In this document: piece after piece, positions 53,094 through 61,133 of the stretch
How the letters are laid out: every line of letters begins with the position of its first letter
Position numbering within the stretch: position 1 is the stretch's first letter
Assembly (NCBI GenBank): GCA_036796215.1
Contig: DAIRDJ010000005.1
Location: forward strand, 1 to 64,000
Source of the DNA: SLRI01 sp036796215
GTDB lineage: Bacteria; Pseudomonadota; Alphaproteobacteria; Geminicoccales; Geminicoccaceae
Direction: 5' to 3'
DNA length: 64,000 bases
Notes under the pieces: model-generated
The model's database searches: none
Seen by the model: the letters and a program-made list of their open reading frames with translations, nothing else
Told to the model about the DNA's origin: nothing
Translations under genes and position numbers: made by a program

Positions 53094-54863
53094 TTGACTC
53101 AAGACACCGAGGGCACGATGGCCGAGACGCCGCCACGCGACGACGTTAACGATCAGCCGAGAGCCGAGAGTTCGCCCGAGAGCGGCGATCGCGAGCGTGA
53201 GCCAAACGACAACGATGCCCGCCCGGTTGCCGCGGCAGACGGCAATGGCGCCTCGAGCGCTGACGGGGATGCGCGCCAGGCGCGACGCAAACGGACGCGC
53301 AGTCGATCGGTGAAGCGCGATTCTGAACCCTCGGATACCGCGGAGGTGCTCGACCGTCTGGAGGCGGCAGGCGACGATGAAACGCCCGGCGCGGATATTG
53401 GCCTGCCGCCCGAGTTGTTCGGCATCGAACCCGGCAGCGAGGCCGCCGATCAATCGCCGCAGTGGCGCGGCAAGGAGCGCGAGCCCTATCGGGAGCGGGA
53501 GCGTGGGGAGCGCGACCGAGGCAATCGCGAGCGCGGCGACCGTGCACGCGATCGGGAACGTGGTGAGCGCGATCGGGAGGTCTATGTTGAGCCCCGCTCG
53601 GATTTGCCGCCGATCAGCCTGACCGAGTTGAAGCGCCGACCTGCTGCCGAACTTTTGAAATATGCCGAAGAGATTGGCATCGAGAATGCCAGCACACTCA
53701 AGAAGGGTGATTTAGTATTTGCAGTTCTCAAGGAAATTGCAAAGACGGGAGTACCGATTACCGGCGATGGTGTATTGGAAATACTGCAGGATGGTTTTGG
53801 ATTCCTGCGCTCACCCGATATGAATTATTTTGCTGGTCCGGATGACGTTTACGTATCCCCGTCACAGATCCGGCGTTTTGCGCTGCGCACCGGCGACATC
53901 GTCGAGGGGCAGGTTCGCGCACCCAAGGAAGGCGAGCGCTATTTCGCCCTGCTCAAGGCCAATACGATCAATCTCGACCCGCCCGAAGTGGCGCGGCATC
54001 GCATCCACTTCGAGAACCTCGTTCCCTACTTCCCGACTCGCAAGCTCAGTCTGGAGGTATTGGGTCGCAAGGATGTCAGCACGCGGATCATCGACATCGT
54101 CTGTCCCCTCGGCAAGGGCCAGCGCGCACTGATCGTGGCCCCGCCGCGGACCGGCAAGACGGTGTTGATGCAGAACATCGCAACCGCGATCTCGAGCAAT
54201 CACCCGGAGGTCTACCTCATCGTGCTGCTGATCGACGAGCGGCCCGAGGAGGTCACCGACATGCAGCGGACGGTCAAGGGCGAGGTGGTGAGTTCGACCT
54301 TCGACGAGCCGGCCGCCCGGCATGTCCAGGTCGCGGAGATGGTGATCGAGAAGGCCAAGCGGCTGGTCGAGCACGGTCGCGACGTGGTCATTCTCCTGGA
54401 TTCGATCACCCGGCTGGCGCGTGCCTACAACACCGTGGTGCCGAGCTCCGGCAAGGTCCTGACCGGTGGTGTCGATGCCAATGCCCTGCAGCGTCCCAAG
54501 CGCTTTTTCGGTGCGGCCCGCAATATCGAGGACGCGGGCTCGCTGACGATCATTGCGACAGCACTGATCGATACCGGCTCGCGAATGGACGAGGTGATCT
54601 TCGAGGAGTTCAAGGGGACCGGCAATTCCGAGATCGTGCTCGACCGCCGGGTCGCCGACAAGCGGGTGTTCCCGTCCCTCGACATCAACAAGTCCGGCAC
54701 CCGGCGCGAGGAATTGCTGGTCGACAAGACGACGCTGCAGCGGATGTGGGTGTTGCGGCGGATCTTGAACCCGATGGGCACCACCGATTCGGTCGAATTC
54801 CTGATGGACAAGATGCGGCTCGCCAAGACCAACGACGACTTCTGGGGAACGATGAACTCGTAA
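53094..54863 (+). CDS. rho: Transcription termination factor Rho
   Basis: Hexameric RNA helicase that ends transcription. The C-terminal part is canonical: RNA-binding CSD (about residues 215-290), Walker A in LIVAPPRTGKTVLMQN near residue 350, and LLDSITRLARAYN, with a normal ending. The N-terminal region (about 165 residues) is a Glu/Asp/Arg-rich insertion full of RERERG-type repeats, so the protein is 589 residues rather than about 420. The start is TTG 53094 or ATG 53118. Bases 53641-53880 inside the RNA-binding region are AT-rich, as described in findings. Confidence 0.96.
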   Translation: MTQDTEGTMAETPPRDDVNDQPRAESSPESGDREREPNDNDARPVAAADGNGASSADGDARQARRKRTRSRSVKRDSEPSDTAEVLDRLEAAGDDETPGADIGLPPELFGIEPGSEAADQSPQWRGKEREPYRERERGERDRGNRERGDRARDRERGERDREVYVEPRSDLPPISLTELKRRPAAELLKYAEEIGIENASTLKKGDLVFAVLKEIAKTGVPITGDGVLEILQDGFGFLRSPDMNYFAGPDDVYVSPSQIRRFALRTGDIVEGQVRAPKEGERYFALLKANTINLDPPEVARHRIHFENLVPYFPTRKLSLEVLGRKDVSTRIIDIVCPLGKGQRALIVAPPRTGKTVLMQNIATAISSNHPEVYLIVLLIDERPEEVTDMQRTVKGEVVSSTFDEPAARHVQVAEMVIEKAKRLVEHGRDVVILLDSITRLARAYNTVVPSSGKVLTGGVDANALQRPKRFFGAARNIEDAGSLTIIATALIDTGSRMDEVIFEEFKGTGNSEIVLDRRVADKRVFPSLDINKSGTRREELLVDKTTLQRMWVLRRILNPMGTTDSVEFLMDKMRLAKTNDDFWGTMNS

Positions 54864-54875
54864 CCCGGTCGCCGC

Positions 54876-55697
54876 TCAGCGGCTCGGCTCGACCCCGGGA
54901 TTGCCGCCGAAGTTGAATGGTCCGGAATACGTGCCGAGATAGACCTGATGGGTGACGAACCCGCCCGCTCCGGTCCAGCGATGCAGGTGGAAGCCCGGTG
55001 GCTCCATGATGAAGGCGGGATCGCCGCCGTCGAGATCGAGGACCACCTGGTGCGCTACGCCCGGTGCCACGCTCACCGGGATGCCCAGCCATCGGTAGAA
55101 GATCGGCCGGTGGATATGGCCGCAGACGATTCGGAGGATGCGGGTGCTGTGGCGCTGCAGCAGGGTCTCCAGCGCCAAGCTCGACTGCAGCCCGATCCTG
55201 TCCATGAAGTCGATGCCGGTCTCGGCGGGCGGGTGATGGACCATGATCAGCACCGGCCGGTCGCCCGAGCTCTCGAGCTCGACCTCGAGCCAGGCCAGGC
55301 GCTCGGCGCAGAGAGCACCATGCGCCTGGCCTGGCTCGAGACTGTCGAGAGCGACCAGCCGCAGGCCGCCGAGGTCGACGGCGTAATGGCGAAACGGGGT
55401 GCCGGTACCGAGCTCGACGATACCGTCGAGCGCCAGCATCGCCGCTCGATCGTCGTGATTGCCCGGGATGGCGAAGACCGGCATGGGCAGCCGGGCGATC
55501 TCTGGAGCCATGGCCGCATAGGCCGCCGGCTCGCCGTCATTGGTGAGATCGCCGGTCAACAGCACGACGTCCGGCCGGGGCTGGAACGCGAGGACCGCAT
55601 CGATCGCGGCCCGCAGCATCGCCTGGGTGTCGACCACGTCGGCGAAGAGGTTGCCGGGCGGCCGGATATGGCAGTCGGAGAGCTGGGCGATCAGCAT
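54876..55697 (-). CDS. CpdA-like metallophosphoesterase
   Basis: A 273-residue calcineurin-type phosphoesterase. The five metal-binding blocks are all visible: DCHI, GDLTNDG, GNHDD, VHHPPAE and GHIHRP. CpdA degrades cAMP in enterobacteria; here the substrate is only inferred. The ATG at 55695-55697 gives MLIAQLSDCHI and a normal family length. It is convergent with rho, 12 bases apart, and 10 bases after the quinone oxidoreductase gene on the same strand. Confidence 0.88.
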   Translation of the reverse strand: MLIAQLSDCHIRPPGNLFADVVDTQAMLRAAIDAVLAFQPRPDVVLLTGDLTNDGEPAAYAAMAPEIARLPMPVFAIPGNHDDRAAMLALDGIVELGTGTPFRHYAVDLGGLRLVALDSLEPGQAHGALCAERLAWLEVELESSGDRPVLIMVHHPPAETGIDFMDRIGLQSSLALETLLQRHSTRILRIVCGHIHRPIFYRWLGIPVSVAPGVAHQVVLDLDGGDPAFIMEPPGFHLHRWTGAGGFVTHQVYLGTYSGPFNFGGNPGVEPSR

Positions 55698-55707
55698 CGG
55701 GCGCTCC

Positions 55708-56688
55708 TTACGGCGAGAGGACGGTCGAGCCGGTGGTGCCGCGGCCCTCCAGCGCCTCGTGCGCCTCGGCGGCGTCCTCGAGCGGAAAGCGCTGATTGAC
55801 CTCGATCTTGACGACACCTTTGCCGACAACGTCGATCAGGTCGTTGGCGCAGGCTTCGAGATCGGCACGTGTGGCGGTGTAGCTGGCAAGGGTAGGGCGG
55901 GTGACGTAGAGCGAGCCCTTGGCGGCGAGGATGCCGAGATTGACACCGGTCACCGCACCCGACGCGTTGCCGAAACTGACGAGCAGGCCGCGGGGCTGCA
56001 GTGAATCGAGAGAGGCCTCGAAGGTGTCCTTGCCGACACCGTCATAGACGACCGGCACGCCCTTGCCGCCGGTGATCTCCTTGACCCGCTCGGCGATGTT
56101 TTCCTGGCGATAAAGGATGACGTGATCGTAGCCGTGCGCCTTGGCGAGGGCGGCCTTCTCCTCGCTGCCGGCCGTGCCGATGACCGTTGCACCCAGATGC
56201 TTCGCCCATTGCCCGGCGATGAGCCCGACGCCGCCGGCGGCGGCATGGAAGAGGATCGTATCGCCTGGCTTTACGGCATAGGTTTGCCGCAGCAGGTACT
56301 GCGTGGTCATGCCCTTGAGCATCATGGCGGCTGCCATGTCATCCGCGATGCTGTCGGGAATGGTGATCACCTTCTCGGCCGGGATCAGGCGTTCGGTCGC
56401 GTAAGCGCCGAGCGGTCCGGTGCCGTAGGCGATGCGCTGTCCGACCGTTAGATTGGTGACGCCCTCGCCCACGGCCTCGACAACGCCGGCGGCCTCGAGC
56501 CCTGGGGTAAACGGCAGGCCCGTGGGTGGCGGGTAGAGGCCGGTGCGGAAATAGGTGTCGATATAGTTCAGGCCGATGGCGGTGTGCCGGACACGGATCT
56601 CGCCCTTGCCTGGTGCCCCCACCTCGCCTTCGGCGACCTCGAGCACCTCGGGTCCGCCATACGCGCGGATCATGATCCTGGTCACCAT
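55708..56688 (-). CDS. NADPH:quinone oxidoreductase (zinc-free MDR)
   Basis: A 326-residue medium-chain dehydrogenase/reductase. The GroES-like start (MVTRIMIRAYGGPEVLEV), TPGLEAAGVVEAVGEGV and the Rossmann AAAGGVGLIAGQWAKHLGA are typical of the quinone reductase branch. It lacks zinc ligands. I chose ATG 56688, which follows GGAGGAG directly upstream (rc 56691-56700), over 56703. Cotranscribed with the phosphoesterase. Confidence 0.93.
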   Translation of the reverse strand: MVTRIMIRAYGGPEVLEVAEGEVGAPGKGEIRVRHTAIGLNYIDTYFRTGLYPPPTGLPFTPGLEAAGVVEAVGEGVTNLTVGQRIAYGTGPLGAYATERLIPAEKVITIPDSIADDMAAAMMLKGMTTQYLLRQTYAVKPGDTILFHAAAGGVGLIAGQWAKHLGATVIGTAGSEEKAALAKAHGYDHVILYRQENIAERVKEITGGKGVPVVYDGVGKDTFEASLDSLQPRGLLVSFGNASGAVTGVNLGILAAKGSLYVTRPTLASYTATRADLEACANDLIDVVGKGVVKIEVNQRFPLEDAAEAHEALEGRGTTGSTVLSP

Positions 56689-56862
56689 GTCGTCTCCTCC
56701 CATGGGTCATCGTCGTGGCTGCGGTGCTAGGCCGGATTGCCGGCTCCGGCAAGATGCGGCGGGCGCTGGTCAGGGCGATCGGCCGGCCGGTGCTGGCCGG
56801 TTGCCCGCCTTCTGCGCTATAGGCCTTGTCTCTAGAGGATGGTGGCAGCGAGGTATGGCCCC

Positions 56863-57156
56863 TTGAAGATCAATATCGAAGTCGAATGTACGCCGGACGA
56901 AGCGCGTCGTTTTCTGGGCCTCCCGGAGGTGGCGCCGATGCAGGAGCGGTTGATCGAGGAGATGGAGGTCCAGCTCAAGGAGACCATCCGGACGATGGAC
57001 GGCAAGGCGATGCTGGAGCAGTGGCTGCCGCTCGGCATCAAGGGTGTCGAGCAATTCCAGTCGTTCTGGACCCAGCTCGCGGCAGCCGCGGCCGGGGTGC
57101 AGCGCACCCGCAAGGATCGCGCCCCGGGCAAGGCCGACAACGACGACAAGTCCTGA
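56863..57156 (+). CDS. DUF6489-like protein
   Basis: A 97-residue protein starting at TTG 56863 (KINIEVECTPDEARRFLGLPEV), preceded by GAGG, in preference to the GTG/ATG reading at 56839. Two or three amphipathic helices follow, with QERLIEEMEVQLKETIR and EQFQSFWTQLAAA. It belongs to a small alphaproteobacterial family that usually lies just before mnmE, as here. The function is unknown, and the next start follows its stop directly. Confidence 0.78.
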   Translation: MKINIEVECTPDEARRFLGLPEVAPMQERLIEEMEVQLKETIRTMDGKAMLEQWLPLGIKGVEQFQSFWTQLAAAAAGVQRTRKDRAPGKADNDDKS

Positions 57157-58494
57157 GTGGGCGAGGCCTTGGACGATGGCCGCAGCACGATTTTCGCACC
57201 AGCCACGGGTGCTGCCCGGTCGGCGGTGGCCGTGCTTCGGCTTTCGGGGCCGGCAGCGGCGGCAGTTGCCCAGCGACTGACGGGCCGGGTGCCGGCACCG
57301 CGCCGGGCCAGCCTCGCCACACTCCGCGATCCGTCGAGCGGGACGGTGATCGATCAGGCCCTCTTGGTTTTCTTTCCAGCGCCGCAGAGTTTCACGGGCG
57401 AGGATGTGCTGGAGATTCAGCATCACGGCGGGCTCGCCGTTGCACGGCTGCTGGCCGATGTGCTTGCCGGCATGCCGGAGCTCCGCCCGGCCGAGGCGGG
57501 TGAGTTCACCAGGCGTGCGTTTCTCAACGGCAAGCTGGATCTCACGCAGGCGGAAGGCCTGGCCGATCTGATTGAGGCCTCGACGGCGGCGCAAGCGCGG
57601 GCAGCGCTCCGGCAGATGGCCGGTGTTCAGGGTCGGCTTTACGCCGCCTGGCGCGAGGAGGTTCTGGGTGCCTTGGCCATGCTCGAGGCCGAGATCGATT
57701 TCGCGGCCGAGGAGGAGGTCCCGGACGCGCTCTGGCTAGACGTGGAACCCCGACTTGCAGCGACGGCCGCTGCGATCGGTCGGCACCTCGCGGATGGCAG
57801 CAAGGGCGAGCGGTTGCGCGCTGGCTTGGTCGTCGCCGTGACCGGCGCGCCGAACGTCGGGAAGTCGAGTTTGGTCAATGCGCTGGCGGGGCGCGACGTT
57901 GCCATAGTGACGGCTATTCCGGGCACGACGCGGGATGTCATCGAGGTGGCGCTGGACCTCGAAGGGTTGCCGGTGACCCTTCTGGATACGGCGGGCATTC
58001 GACAGACCGACGACCCGATCGAGCGCGAGGGTGTCGTGCGGGCCGTGGCAAGAGCCCAGGCGGCCGATATCAGGCTGTTGCTCGTCGATGATCCGAGCGA
58101 GATCGAGCCGCGCCGACCGGGGACAGAACCGACGATCACCGTCCTCAGCAAGGCAGATCTTTGGCCGAATCTCCTGTTGCCGGATGGCTTCCTCGCCGTC
58201 TCTGCGACGACCGGCGCCGGGCTGGATACGCTGATCGCCGCTTTGCTGCAGACGGCGCGGGAGCTGTTGCCGGGCGAGGATGCCGTGCTCGTCACCCGCA
58301 GCCGGCATCGTGCCGCCTTGGCGGATGCCGAGGCCACATTGACCCGTGCCCTGATGCTTGGCGGTTGTGCCGATCTCGGGCTGCTGGCCGAAGAGATCAG
58401 ATTGGCGGCGCGGGCGATCGGCCGGGTGACCGGCGCCTTTGGGGTCGAGGATATTCTCGATCGGGTCTTCGCCACGTTCTGCATCGGCAAGTGA
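57157..58494 (+). CDS. mnmE: tRNA uridine-5-carboxymethylaminomethyl(34) synthesis GTPase MnmE
   Basis: Works with MnmG to modify the wobble uridine of tRNAs. 445 residues from GTG 57157. The N-terminal formyl-THF domain is followed by helices, then the G domain with GAPNVGKSSLVNA (about residue 225), IPGTTRD, LLDTAG and SKADL (the usual NKxD reads SKxD). The catalytic C-terminal CIGK is present. mnmG is 2.6 kb downstream, separated by an antiporter gene in the opposite direction. Confidence 0.97.
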   Translation: MGEALDDGRSTIFAPATGAARSAVAVLRLSGPAAAAVAQRLTGRVPAPRRASLATLRDPSSGTVIDQALLVFFPAPQSFTGEDVLEIQHHGGLAVARLLADVLAGMPELRPAEAGEFTRRAFLNGKLDLTQAEGLADLIEASTAAQARAALRQMAGVQGRLYAAWREEVLGALAMLEAEIDFAAEEEVPDALWLDVEPRLAATAAAIGRHLADGSKGERLRAGLVVAVTGAPNVGKSSLVNALAGRDVAIVTAIPGTTRDVIEVALDLEGLPVTLLDTAGIRQTDDPIEREGVVRAVARAQAADIRLLLVDDPSEIEPRRPGTEPTITVLSKADLWPNLLLPDGFLAVSATTGAGLDTLIAALLQTARELLPGEDAVLVTRSRHRAALADAEATLTRALMLGGCADLGLLAEEIRLAARAIGRVTGAFGVEDILDRVFATFCIGK

Positions 58495-58505
58495 GCCGGT
58501 GACAC

Positions 58506-58521
58506 TGTTTCACGTGAAACA
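58506..58521. other. parS site (perfect 16-mer)
   Basis: TGTTTCACGTGAAACA, the exact ParB consensus, sits between mnmE and the antiporter. The palindrome extends to 22 bases (58503-58524). ParB would load here and slide outward for chromosome segregation. A second perfect copy is 4.5 kb away. Confidence 0.95.
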
Positions 58522-58528
58522 GTGACGG

Positions 58529-61033
58529 CTAGGCCGGTTCGTCCTTGCCGGTCCAGCGCCAGCCGCGGCGGCGCGTGGCGACCTCGCGCACCTCGCGGCC
58601 GATGCTGCTATGGCTGCCAAGAACGTCGTCGAAGAGTTCGCGCCTGAGGACCAGGAGCCGGCAGAAGCCGATGGCGACCACATCGGCGGTCCGCCGCCTT
58701 CGCGTCAGAAGCGCCAGTTCGCCGAAGAACTCGCCGGTACCTAGTCGCACCGGTTCTGGCTGGACTTTGACCTCGACGGCGCCAGAGGCGATGAAGAACA
58801 TCGCGTCACCCGCCTCGCCACGCTGCACGATTCGCTCGCCCGGCAGTGCGAGACGTGTCTGGAGCTTGCGGCCGAGCCTTGTGATCTCGGTGTCGTCGAG
58901 CCTGGCGAAGAGCGGCATTTGGCGGATCAGCTCTTCTGTACCAAGGCCGAGATCGAGCGGGGGTGGCCGCTCCAGCCGACCGCGCTTGGCCCTTAGCGCC
59001 TGACCCATCTTTTGCGCCACTTGCGGCGGCAGGAGGCGTTCCTGCTCGAGTTGCTCGATGGCGGCGTATTCGAGGCGGAGCGCGGCAAGTCGCAGGTAAC
59101 GTTCGCCGAAGGAGTGCCAATAGTCGGGGTATTGGAGGCGCAGGGCATCGATGGCGCGTTCAGTTTGCTCGAGCCGGGTTTCGAGGAAAAGCTGGGCGAC
59201 CTCGGCCACTCGCTCGCCGAACAATCGCTCGATGCGGGCTTGGTTGAAAGCAACGAGCTCGGTCAAGACGTAGCGTTGAATGATGTTCTGCTCGAGGTCC
59301 GCGGTCAGCCGGCGGGCAAGGGGACGGTTGACCCGCAGCAGACGGTGCAGCAGGACGGCAAGACGGGTTCGACGATCGATGCCGAACTGCTCGCGGGCGA
59401 CGCGTCGGTAACCGTCGAGACCCTGGGTGCGGAGCGCGTCGATCAGGCTGCCGACGTGGCGAATGAGGGCGGCACTCGCGGTCCGCGGCATCATGCGCTT
59501 GGCGCGTTCGTCGGTGTAGAGCTCGGCCTCCCGTCGGCTCAGGGTCAAGAGTGCGGTCACCAGCTGCCGACGCTGCATGTCTTCGGCGATCGCTGCAAAG
59601 GCCGCATGGTCGGCGCGCTGGTAGTCGGCAGCGACATTGTCGACACTGGCGGGGTCGAGCCCGCGTTTGACGGCAGCGTCTCGCAGGGTCTCGACGATCT
59701 CGCCATGGGTCAGGGCGATGGCGCGCTCGCGGAGGATTTCCTCCAAGGGCGAGAGGCGATCGAGGTGCAACCAGCGGATCAGCCAGCGCAGCGTCGTTGC
59801 CTGGACGAAAAGGGTGAAGAGGACGAAGCCGGTGGCGAGGACGGCAACGAGATGTTGCACGTCCTCCGGCACGAGCGGGTTCTCAGTGACGGCAAGGGCC
59901 AAGGCCAATGTGATCGCCCCGCGCAGTCCGCCCCAGAGCATGACGTGCTTGAAGCTCGGCCGAACCCGTGCGGCGAGTCCGGTCACCTCCATGAGCGGCA
60001 GGGCGCCGTAGATCATCATCGCGCGCGCGACCAGGGCGGCGAGGACGAGCAGCAGCAAGAGGCCGAGATCGGCGAGGCTGGCGGCGGCGAGTGTCTTCGG
60101 GGCGAGCATCGCCGCGAGGACGAAGATGAGTGAACTCGCCCAGAAGCTCAATTGGGTCCAGATGGCGCTGAGCGCGGTCCAGCCGTCACGCGAGAGATGG
60201 GCGCGACCCTGGCTGCCGAAGACGATACCCGCAGCGACCACGGCGACCACCCCGGAAAGACCTAGGAAGATCTCGGCCACGGCGTAGGTCAGGTAGGCGA
60301 GCGCCACGCTCAGGGTGATCTCGGCGGGGCCGGCGTCGTCGAGACGGGCCAGGAGGAGGCCGGCAAGCCGGCCGGTTGCCATGCCGAAAAGGGCGCCGCC
60401 GGCGAGGGCCCAGCCGAAACTCGTGATCACCGTGTCGAGCGACGGTGCGCTGAGCCCGACGACGATGGCGAGCAGGCTCGAGGAGATCGCAATGGCTGCC
60501 GCGTCGTTGAGGAGGCTCTCGCCCTCGACGAGGTTGACGAGGCGGCGAGGGGCGCCCACCTCCTTGAAGACATTGATCACGGCGATGGGGTCGGTGGTGG
60601 CGATGATCGCCCCGACCAGAAGGCAGGCAGCAAGCGAGAAGGCCGTGACATACCAAAGTGCAAAGCCGGCAACGGCCGTGGTCGCGGCAACGGCGACGAC
60701 GGCCATGAGAAAGACGGGGCCGATATCCTCGAGGAGCGAGCGGCTGTCGATCTCGATGGCGCTGTCGAACAGGATGAGCGGCAGGAAGACCCAGAGAAAG
60801 ACCGCCGAGCTCACCTCCAGCCTGCCGATGGCCTGGAGCAGTTCGGTGAGCCCAAGTCCGAGAATGCCGGGCTCGAGTTGATCGGCGAACCCGGTAAGGA
60901 CACCGAGACCACAGCCGAGGACGGCCAGGAGCACGGTGTAGGGCAGGCGAATCCGGGCGGCCAAGGGTGGCAGCGGCGCAATCAGCGCAAGCAGCAAGGC
61001 AAACCCGAGGATGATGCCGGCGACCATGCTCAT
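58529..61033 (-). CDS. CPA1-type Na+/H+ antiporter with C-terminal cyclic-nucleotide-binding-like domain
   Basis: An 834-residue protein. Twelve or so hydrophobic helices (residues 1-410) of the NhaP family precede a long helical cytoplasmic region. A cyclic-nucleotide-binding-like domain follows from about residue 715 (FARLDDTEITRLGRKL, GDAMFFIASGAVEV, GEFFGELALLTRRRRTADV). It could be gated by a nucleotide. Its presence between mnmE and mnmG, on the opposite strand, interrupts the usual cluster. A parS site overlaps its downstream end. Confidence 0.92.
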   Translation of the reverse strand: MSMVAGIILGFALLLALIAPLPPLAARIRLPYTVLLAVLGCGLGVLTGFADQLEPGILGLGLTELLQAIGRLEVSSAVFLWVFLPLILFDSAIEIDSRSLLEDIGPVFLMAVVAVAATTAVAGFALWYVTAFSLAACLLVGAIIATTDPIAVINVFKEVGAPRRLVNLVEGESLLNDAAAIAISSSLLAIVVGLSAPSLDTVITSFGWALAGGALFGMATGRLAGLLLARLDDAGPAEITLSVALAYLTYAVAEIFLGLSGVVAVVAAGIVFGSQGRAHLSRDGWTALSAIWTQLSFWASSLIFVLAAMLAPKTLAAASLADLGLLLLLVLAALVARAMMIYGALPLMEVTGLAARVRPSFKHVMLWGGLRGAITLALALAVTENPLVPEDVQHLVAVLATGFVLFTLFVQATTLRWLIRWLHLDRLSPLEEILRERAIALTHGEIVETLRDAAVKRGLDPASVDNVAADYQRADHAAFAAIAEDMQRRQLVTALLTLSRREAELYTDERAKRMMPRTASAALIRHVGSLIDALRTQGLDGYRRVAREQFGIDRRTRLAVLLHRLLRVNRPLARRLTADLEQNIIQRYVLTELVAFNQARIERLFGERVAEVAQLFLETRLEQTERAIDALRLQYPDYWHSFGERYLRLAALRLEYAAIEQLEQERLLPPQVAQKMGQALRAKRGRLERPPPLDLGLGTEELIRQMPLFARLDDTEITRLGRKLQTRLALPGERIVQRGEAGDAMFFIASGAVEVKVQPEPVRLGTGEFFGELALLTRRRRTADVVAIGFCRLLVLRRELFDDVLGSHSSIGREVREVATRRRGWRWTGKDEPA

Positions 61034-61133
61034 ATCGCGTTATGAGCACGCTGCCGATGTCACGTCCAGCGCGGCCTGCGGCGCTGCCATGCGTCGCTTG
61101 ACGCTCCCATGGGGACGGCGCACATAGCTGGCC

